From: Parapristionchus giblindavisi | Lineage: Eukaryota > Nematoda > Chromadorea > Rhabditida > Diplogasteridae | DNA length: 64,000 bases | Direction of reading: 5' to 3' | NCBI GenBank assembly: GCA_943737045.1 | Contig: CALSFV010000211.1 | Location: forward strand, 1,768,501 to 1,832,500 | In this document: in pieces, positions 57,714-64,000 of the stretch | Position numbering within the stretch: the first letter of the stretch is position 1 | How the letters are laid out: each line of letters opens with the position of its first letter | Made by a program: the position numbers and the translations under genes | Notes under the pieces: model-generated | Told to the model about the DNA's origin: nothing | What the model saw: the letters and a program-made list of their open reading frames with translations, nothing else | The model's database searches: none

Positions 57714-57853
57714 TGAACACCCCGAGAGTTATTGTGCTGCTTATAGGTGAGCTACTCGTTGTTCACGATGATGGTGTATCTATGCCTACTCATGCTCCCA
57801 TGGTCAGAAGTATTGGGAAGCGTTGGAAATTAGCTCGGGGTATGCATTTAAAT
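57711..57853. repeat. Hairpin MITE family H1, diverged copy n
   Basis: TTTAAAATGAACACCCCGAG and TTAGCTCGGGGTATGCATTTAAA keep the ends; the centre is replaced. Confidence 0.5.
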
Positions 57854-58106
57854 CGATTTCACATATCGCTTCGCAAGGGTCATTTTCAGCTCTCAGCCCA
57901 TCCGTGCACTTCTAGAAGGGAATAACGGAGACAGCTCAACGCTTCTACTTGGTCGGATGACGATAAGAAGTAGCGAGGGAACAACTGTTAATAATAATAA
58001 TATATTTATCGCTTATTATATAATGAGGAAAAGAAGATAAACTCAAAGCGATACTTTTGAAATGAATAAGATTCGAAGATAGCTGTTAAATTACATGTTT
58101 ACAGCT

Positions 58107-58454
58107 TTAAAGGTGGAGACCCGCGAATGATCATGCAAATTTCCTACATCTCGCTTATGCAAGGGTGTAGTGATATGCAAGAAGATAGGGAGACTACTTA
58201 TCGTTCCCTTAGCGTAGTGGTAAAACTTCTGACTAGAAAGCGCATGGTCGTGGGTTCGAATCCTATTGCCGAAATTACCTATTTTCAAAAAGCGCGCCTT
58301 TCCCTGCACGGGGCCTGATGGTTCATTCATGTTTCTAGCGATCAATAAGCTGAATCATCATAAAATAAATAGTGTACGGTATGTAGAATAACTTTTGCTA
58401 CGATTCTGTCTGCACAGTTTGTTCACGAAAATATTCGCGGGAGTCCACCTTTAA
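58107..58454. repeat. TTAA MITE with tRNA-like core
   Basis: TTTAAAGGTGGAGACCCGCGAAT and ATTCGCGGGAGTCCACCTTTAA are mirrored ends. A plus-strand tRNA-like sequence at about 58198-58272 has AGCGTAGTGG and GGGTTCGAATCC. The right third (TCACGAAAATATTCG, ACTTTTGCTACGATTCTGTC) matches the 55588 and 57397 elements. Confidence 0.8.
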
Positions 58455-59005
58455 TACGATTACTGAAAACTATAGGATTGGGGGAAGTTACAATTAATGT
58501 ATCAAGACTATTTCAACTATTAACAATTCTATTGGAGAAGAATGAAAGATATGTCTGATCTAGTCTCCGGTTCAATATATATGGATCTATCAACACAATT
58601 GTTGTCTGAGAAGCAGATGTATACACAGGAAAAAGACTGAATATCATAACATACAATAAATTGCATTGTTGATCTAGATGAAGTGTTTAAATGCAAAAAT
58701 GTGAATGTTATATTTTTCAATTGGGCGACATTTTTCATCTTATTTTTTTAGGATAAGACGTAAGACAAATGTATCGATGCAATGAGCATCAAGAGTAGCG
58801 GATGTTAATCTGAAGAAGGTCTTCAATAGCTGATCAGAAGAAGATGAATTAGATCGAAGTACCCCTTGTATGAGACCTCAGCACGCCCAAACTACTCACA
58901 AGGGAAGTTACATAGCGGGGTCAGTCTGGGTGTTCGGGATGAGACATACACCATTCGATAGGTCTCCAAAAAGAAGAACTTTTTGTATTGGCCATTTTCC
59001 TGACG
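58455..59005. other. Intergenic, nothing recognised
   Basis: No exon chain could be assembled on either strand. Confidence 0.4.
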
Positions 59006-59292
59006 ACTCGTGGGCGCCGAGATATTTGCATATTCCCCTCTCGCTTTCTGTTGAAAGAACATCCAGTCTCTTGGCTCTTCGAAGAGAGGAAGGGGGGGGG
59101 GCGAGTGGTAGTAGCCTTGTCTCAAAATAATTAGCTCGTATTCAATAACGATGATGGCATTGGATAGAAGCGATGGAAACATAGATTTTGAGACGAGTCT
59201 CATACTCACTCGGTCACCACGTCCTCTTTTTGTTCTTTCAACAGAAAGCGAGAGGGGAATATGCAAATATCTCCGCTCCCAGAAGTCGCCAG
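59006..59292. repeat. Inverted repeat with 55-bp arms
   Basis: CCGAGATATTTGCATATTCCC...TTTCTGTTGAAAGAAC (59012-59063) is mirrored at 59237-59288, with a second GTCTCAAAAT/ATTTTGAGAC pair inside. Confidence 0.8.
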
Positions 59293-59591
59293 GAGTCGTT
59301 TCGTTGTAACCATTCCTTACAAAAATGGTTCTGTGCTTGATAAAGATCATTTAAATGTTAATTGTAAAATATTTTATAGTGTGTCAAACAACTTTATTCA
59401 ATAGTATTCATTATACTTTTACTGTTCGATAGACAGTGATGAATCCGGTACTATGATCAGTACAAATAAAATTGTACAGCTCCGCCATTTCGAACCATTC
59501 CTTTATAAAATGTATTCCATTCCAAGTCCCGACTATACATAATATCTGAAGAAAATGCTTGATTCATTTTAAATTCTACTATGTTTACAGT

Positions 59592-62500
59592 CTAAAATAC
59601 AGTACCCGCGGACATTCGACATCCATATTCCTTCATTGCGATGTTGAATCCGCAAGCGCCTGCAACATTCGTCGCGTAACCCATCACAAGGCCCACCTAT
59701 AAAGAATAATTCATTCGGGAGATTTTCTTCTCAAACGATTACCCCAAGCTAATTTTGCTCTCCGCTTTGGTAATACTCTCTCGTTGACAAAGAACGCGAG
59801 AGAGTATTGCCAGAGCGGAGAGTTTCAAATTAGCTTGGGGTCTCGCTTTAATGGTGAGTTCATGGTCACCGCTCACTCTGTTAGAGGGGTGAGAATGCCC
59901 TGCACAGGGGGTCTGAGAACGTGAAATGATATGTCAGAATGCGTGAATTTGAGGGGTCTCGAAGAATAAGAGGGGTCAAATTTTTACGTTCTCAGACCCC
60001 CCTGTGCAGTGCATTCTGACCCCTCTTTTGTCCATTCTAGACCCCTCAAATTCACTCATTCTGACATATCATTTCACGTTCTCATTGTCAGAACCCTCTG
60101 CGCAATGCATTCTGAGGTACTACCAGGGGTTGTAAAAAAAATTTGGTAAATTACGCTGTTGGAATTTTTTTTTGGAATTATGGTTTGAGAAATAATCAGA
60201 ACAGAAAGAACTACATTGGAAATCTCACTTACAAGGGAAGTATGAGAAATATCTTTTAGACTTTTGAACGAGACTATTTTTCCTCGATAGGTATAGGTAA
60301 TATATGGACGGAACCAAAAAATTAGCTGCAGCCATGCACTTTCAGATTTTATATAATTAATTGAAGTTTGTGAAAAAATTCTTCATTTTTTTTAGAAAAA
60401 AACACACTGTGTAAGCGACAAGAAGTGTCTGAAACAAGGCACTCCTGAAAGAACATGTACAACATGGCGGTGTGGTGTAGTGGTAGAATGTGCTCTTCTA
60501 GATCAGGATGTGGTAGGTTCGAGTACACCTATAGACATTTTACTTTTGCTCATTTTTATCAGCTTCGGACTTGTACTTTCGATCGAAAAAATTAAAAAAA
60601 AAATTTTTTTCATTTTATTTTCTACTTTTCGTGCACTTTTCTCCTATTCCGTTAACTTTTTCATTATTTCCGATATATTTAGCATCTAATATCTTCTACG
60701 AATTTTTTTCAACATGACAAATTATTAAAATTATACATGCCAAATAGTATTTCAACAACAATTGTAGCTGCCAAATAAACAATTCCAGGACAATCGACGA
60801 TCACATGTCGCACATTTGGGATTTGATCTGGGGGTAGATAAGAGATATCATCTTGTGCACGCACAAACGTTTTGAAAGTAGAGAATAAAATGAAAAAAAA
60901 ATTTTTTTTTAATTTTTTCGATCGAAAGTTCAAGTCCGAAGCTGATAAAAATGAGCAAAAGTAAAATGTCTATAGGTGTACTCGAAACAACCACATCCTG
61001 ACCTAGAAGAGCACACACTACCACTACACCACGCCGCCATGTTGTCAATGTTCTTTCAGGAATGCCTTGTTTCATACACTTCTTGTCGCCTACACAGTGC
61101 GTTTTTTCTTCAAAAAATGAATAATTTTTTCACAAACTTCAATTAATTATATATAATCTGAAAGTGCATGGCTGCAGCTAATTTTTTTGGTTCCGTCCAT
61201 ATATTACCTATACCTATCGAGGAAAAATAGTCTCGTTCAAAAGTCTAAAAGATATTTCTCATACTTCCCTTGTTAGAAAGTGCAGTATATAGAACCGGTC
61301 TAGTGGGAAGGTGAAACTAGGAATGATTGTGATCGGAATTAGATAATCGAGAACAATGATGTAAAAAAATGAATATGTAAACAGTTTTTGAGAAAGTGCG
61401 ATTTGGGAAGTTTTTTTCTGGAAGTGTTCTTTTTGTAATTTTTTGAATAAAAACTGCAAAATAAATAATATAAAATCCAGTTAAATTTGCTCTTCAGGTG
61501 TGATGAATTGAATAACAATTTATTAAACAACGATTACAAAGAAAACACAATTAACAGTTGAAAAATCTATTTTCTGTACGTACCAACATAGTTCGATAAG
61601 TAAAATGTAGTAACCGTTACCAATTCTTCTATCTTTTGTAATACTCTAAAAACTGTGATTAAGTAATTTGCAGTTTATTCTTCTTTATTGTTTTCAATCA
61701 GTACATTCATATACCATGACTTATCTTCTCGTTTTTGATCTGTATAGAGAAGATAAATATATTATATTATATAAAGTAGTCTAAATACCTAAGTCCTGTG
61801 AATCTATTCATATTGAGCATTGCCCTACTGATCCTATCATTTCTTTTTTTGGTATGAGGGCATTCAGGACTGCCTATACGAAACTGAGGATTAGCATAGA
61901 ATACTGGTAAACCAGTAGCAACTCTTTCCACATCCGGAATGTGTGAGTGATCTGTCTTAACCGAGAAATTCCCCATTGTATCACGATGAACAACCGCGCG
62001 GCAGCCAATAGACTCTCTATAGATTCAGTGGAGTAGAGTGCGATCATCTGAAACCATGAACTATAATGAGACGAACGAATAAGACTTATTACCCTTCAGG
62101 ACAGATTTCTTTTTGAAGACAAAACATCCATGAAAATATCGATCTCCTCTAACTCGCTTTGACGTCATTAGAAAGAAGACTGACTGATTATGAGACGAAG
62201 AGAAGACTGAGAAAGACGAAGAAGACTGAACCCGTGTCACTTTGGTAATAAGAATACCAACATGCAAATAATACTAGGCAAATGATATATTTGAGTACAG
62301 AGAAAGACAACGAAGATAAAAAATCGAAGTAACATACGCTGTACTCTCATTGTCAGCGATTTTATTTAGAAATTATTCACAAAATAAAAATTCCCAAAAA
62401 TCACTTCCCATAGAGAACTTTTAGGAAAAAAATTCCGAAAAAAAAGACTTCCCAAATCGCACTTTCTCAAAACACATTATCCCGAAATGAATATTCCATC

Positions 62501-63335
62501 CTTCTCATTCCAAGTCATTTCTTCCCAGCCGAATCATTCCGACCGGTCTATTTGCACTACAACCTTTCTCAAATGGATTCTTTCGAGAATATAACTTACA
62601 AAGTGAATTTGCCGAAAATAAATTTACAACCCCTGGTAGTACCCATTCTGACCCCCCTAACAGAGTGGGCGGTGACGATGAACGCACCATTTATTTATAA
62701 ACGATTTTCAATTACCTTATCAAGACTGCATAAGTAGGCATTTCCAGATCTAGCACAGCCAAGCAACTTCATGCTATTGAAGCCTTTGGGGCATGACGCC
62801 TTGGCCAAGGCAACAGTTTCAGCGGAATAGTTTATCGTCTTTCCGAGTATTCCTGAAACAATTACTATCACGCTGATAATCCAATGCTTTTGAATTTAAT
62901 CCCTGAACAACCGTTCGCTATAACTCTGGTATTTCAATACTTGAAGTCTACGTAAGGTCTGCACTTGGAGTATACTTATAAGTCTACTACAAGTTAAACG
63001 CAAGTCTACTTAAAGTGGTGTAGCATACTGTAATGCATTTCGTCAAATGTCCTTTCACTTTAAGTAGACTTAAAGTCTACGTCACAGACTTGAAGTAGAC
63101 TTAAAGTCTACATCAAGTCTGTGACGTAGTTTAAGTAGACTTAAAGTTTCGAAATACCAGAGAAAAGACTCTTAGAAAAAATGTGCTAAGACAAAGTGCT
63201 TCAATAAGATGATACCTGATCCACTAGAAGGTTCATATCCAATTCCGTTCTTCATGATCGCTTCGTAGCATCCGGGATGAGAACAGAAAGCATGAAGAAT
63301 GCGACCATAGTTGTAGTAGAATCTAAAATATGAGA

Positions 63336-63368
<33 letters not shown>

Positions 63369-63982
63369 TGAAACATGAGATGGTATGGAAAAACTCTACT
63401 CTGCAGCCTCATTTTATCCATTCCATTGACTACGAGAGATTTTGTACAAGGATAGACACTGTCAGACAGTTTCAAAACATGCCGGAGCGAGGTTTTTTAT
63501 TTAGAATAAAATTCGTGGCTTACTTCAACTCCCAGAAGACGCTCGCAGGTGGAGCCCTGTCGACCTACAATAAATTATCGATTGACATTTTTCAGATTCG
63601 ATGGATAGAACTTACCACAGTGGTTGGCTTTGGTGTGGCAGTAGTAGTCGTAGTTGGCTTGACTGTAGTGATAGTTTTAGTCGTTGTTATTGCTTTTGTT
63701 GTTGTACTTAAGAAGGATTCTCTGCTTATTTGGTCCGATTTATCGCAAAAACACTTCATTCAAAAAATAGATATATCCGAGAAAAGCTCATTTTAAGCTA
63801 TGACTAGATACGACGAAATGGTTGCATGCAGAATATAGAGAAGTTTTGGAAACATGACATTTTTCCTTAACGTCAAACAAATCTTGGTAACTACAAATAA
63901 AGATTGATCGATTTAAAGTACCTTGTGGTAGTTGGTTTAGTTGTTGTCGTTGTCGTAGTGGTACTAGTAGTAGTAGTAGGTG
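59592..63982 (-). CDS. Secreted protein with Thr-rich stalk and Cys domain, 3' part
   Basis: Six exons, all junctions in phase: 63982-63922, 63721-63616, 63564-63524, 63322-63216, 62852-62716 and 59696-59592 (stop TAG). The first two encode a Thr/Pro/Lys stretch (many TTT, KPTT), typical of O-glycosylated mucin-like linkers. The rest encode a compact domain with paired Cys (CSHPGCYEAIM, ASCPKGFNSMKLLGCARSG, GACGFNIAMKEYGCRM). The 5' end is outside the window, so the signal peptide is not seen. The family is not recognised; extracellular location is inferred from the Thr stalk and even Cys spacing. The 3-kb last intron contains an H1 hairpin and a 2.8-kb TIR element. Confidence 0.8.
59738..59852. 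repeat. Hairpin MITE family H1, copy m
   Basis: CCCCAAGCTAATTTTGCTCTCCGC is mirrored to GCGGAGAGTTTCAAATTAGCTTGGGG. The most perfect H1 hairpin in the window. Confidence 0.9.
59865..62676. mobile_element. 2.8-kb TIR element in the last intron of the mucin-like gene
   Basis: GTCACCGCTCACTCTGTTAG at the left is mirrored by CTAACAGAGTGGGCGGTGAC at the right, with GTACTACCAGGGGTTGTAA (60116) mirrored at 62627-62645. An inner inverted pair (GACCGGTCTA...; about 61296-61420 and 62440-62555) and fold-back F7 are nested in it. No transposase frame is seen, so it is non-autonomous. Confidence 0.75.
60225..61277. repeat. Fold-back F7 with a tRNA-like sequence in each arm
   Basis: Arms about 60225-60620 and 60885-61277 are inverted copies with a spacer of about 265 bp. 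Each arm has a tRNA-like segment (plus strand about 60466-60535, minus strand about 60965-61037): TGTGGTGTAGTGGT A box and GGTTCGAGTAC B box, the latter partly changed in the right arm. Confidence 0.85.
62928..63163. repeat. H3 element in a mucin-like gene intron
   Basis: GGTATTTCAATACTTGAAGTC to GACTTAAAGTTTCGAAATACC with mirrored AGTCTAC units. Confidence 0.8.
63334..63367. repeat. (TTAC)n microsatellite
   Basis: Eight TTAC units in the intron between exons 63564-63524 and 63322-63216. Confidence 0.95.
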
Positions 63983-64000
63983 CTGTAAACATAAGTAATA

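Noticed and set aside
63368..63796. 142-codon plus-strand frame rich in Val
   Set aside because: It is antisense to the Thr-rich exons of the mucin-like gene, whose exons are all in phase on the minus strand.

Overview
This window is nematode nuclear DNA. The evidence is spliceosomal genes made of many short exons (34-158 nt) with GT...TTTCAG introns, a nematode-style serpentine chemoreceptor, an intact eukaryotic tRNA-Val, arrays built on the nematode telomere motif TTAGGC, and a very dense load of hairpin MITEs and fold-back elements. Many tiny exons per gene would suit a diplogastrid such as Pristionchus; that is inference only. Multi-exon genes below were built by hand from splice sites. 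Where I call the model complete, every exon junction keeps frame.

Layout. 0-1 kb: a His/Gly/Tyr-rich small gene (-) and tRNA-Val(AAC). 4.4-5.6 kb: a four-exon, four-membrane-segment protein (+). 5.9-12.2 kb: an 11-exon multi-pass membrane protein of 271 aa (+) with a large palindrome in each of three introns. 12.6-12.96 kb: an inverted copy of the His-rich gene, cut by a rearranged Tc1 element. 14-30 kb: mostly interspersed repeats, two fold-backs and a pair of small secreted-protein paralogues (-). 30.6-50 kb: a scrambled ATR-type PI3K-like checkpoint kinase locus (-). Its FAT, kinase C-lobe and FATC exons lie at 49.3-35.6 kb. Its UME exons, which belong upstream, lie at 31.2-30.6 kb. The terminal exon occurs three times. 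The catalytic core is missing where a Penelope-like element with an N-terminal GIY-YIG domain (Naiad type) abuts a kinase exon. One further exon is cut by a non-LTR retrotransposon that itself carries a tRNA-derived SINE with a clear target-site duplication. 44.2-45.4 kb: a minisatellite containing TTAGGC motifs that changes orientation in the middle. 51.4-55.5 kb: a 2-kb tandem duplication. 56-57.2 kb: the C-terminal half of a Str/Srh-type chemoreceptor (+). 59.6-64 kb: the 3' part of a secreted protein with a Thr-rich stalk (-), whose last intron contains a 2.8-kb TIR element with a nested fold-back.

How things fit together: there is no operon-like pathway. The themes are genome rearrangement and foreign DNA inside introns. 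Several independent TIR or fold-back elements carry tRNA-like sequences, and most large palindromes sit in transcribed introns, where they would form long double-stranded RNA. The ATR region reads as several broken copies, or as a misassembly of paralogues or haplotypes; long reads would decide.
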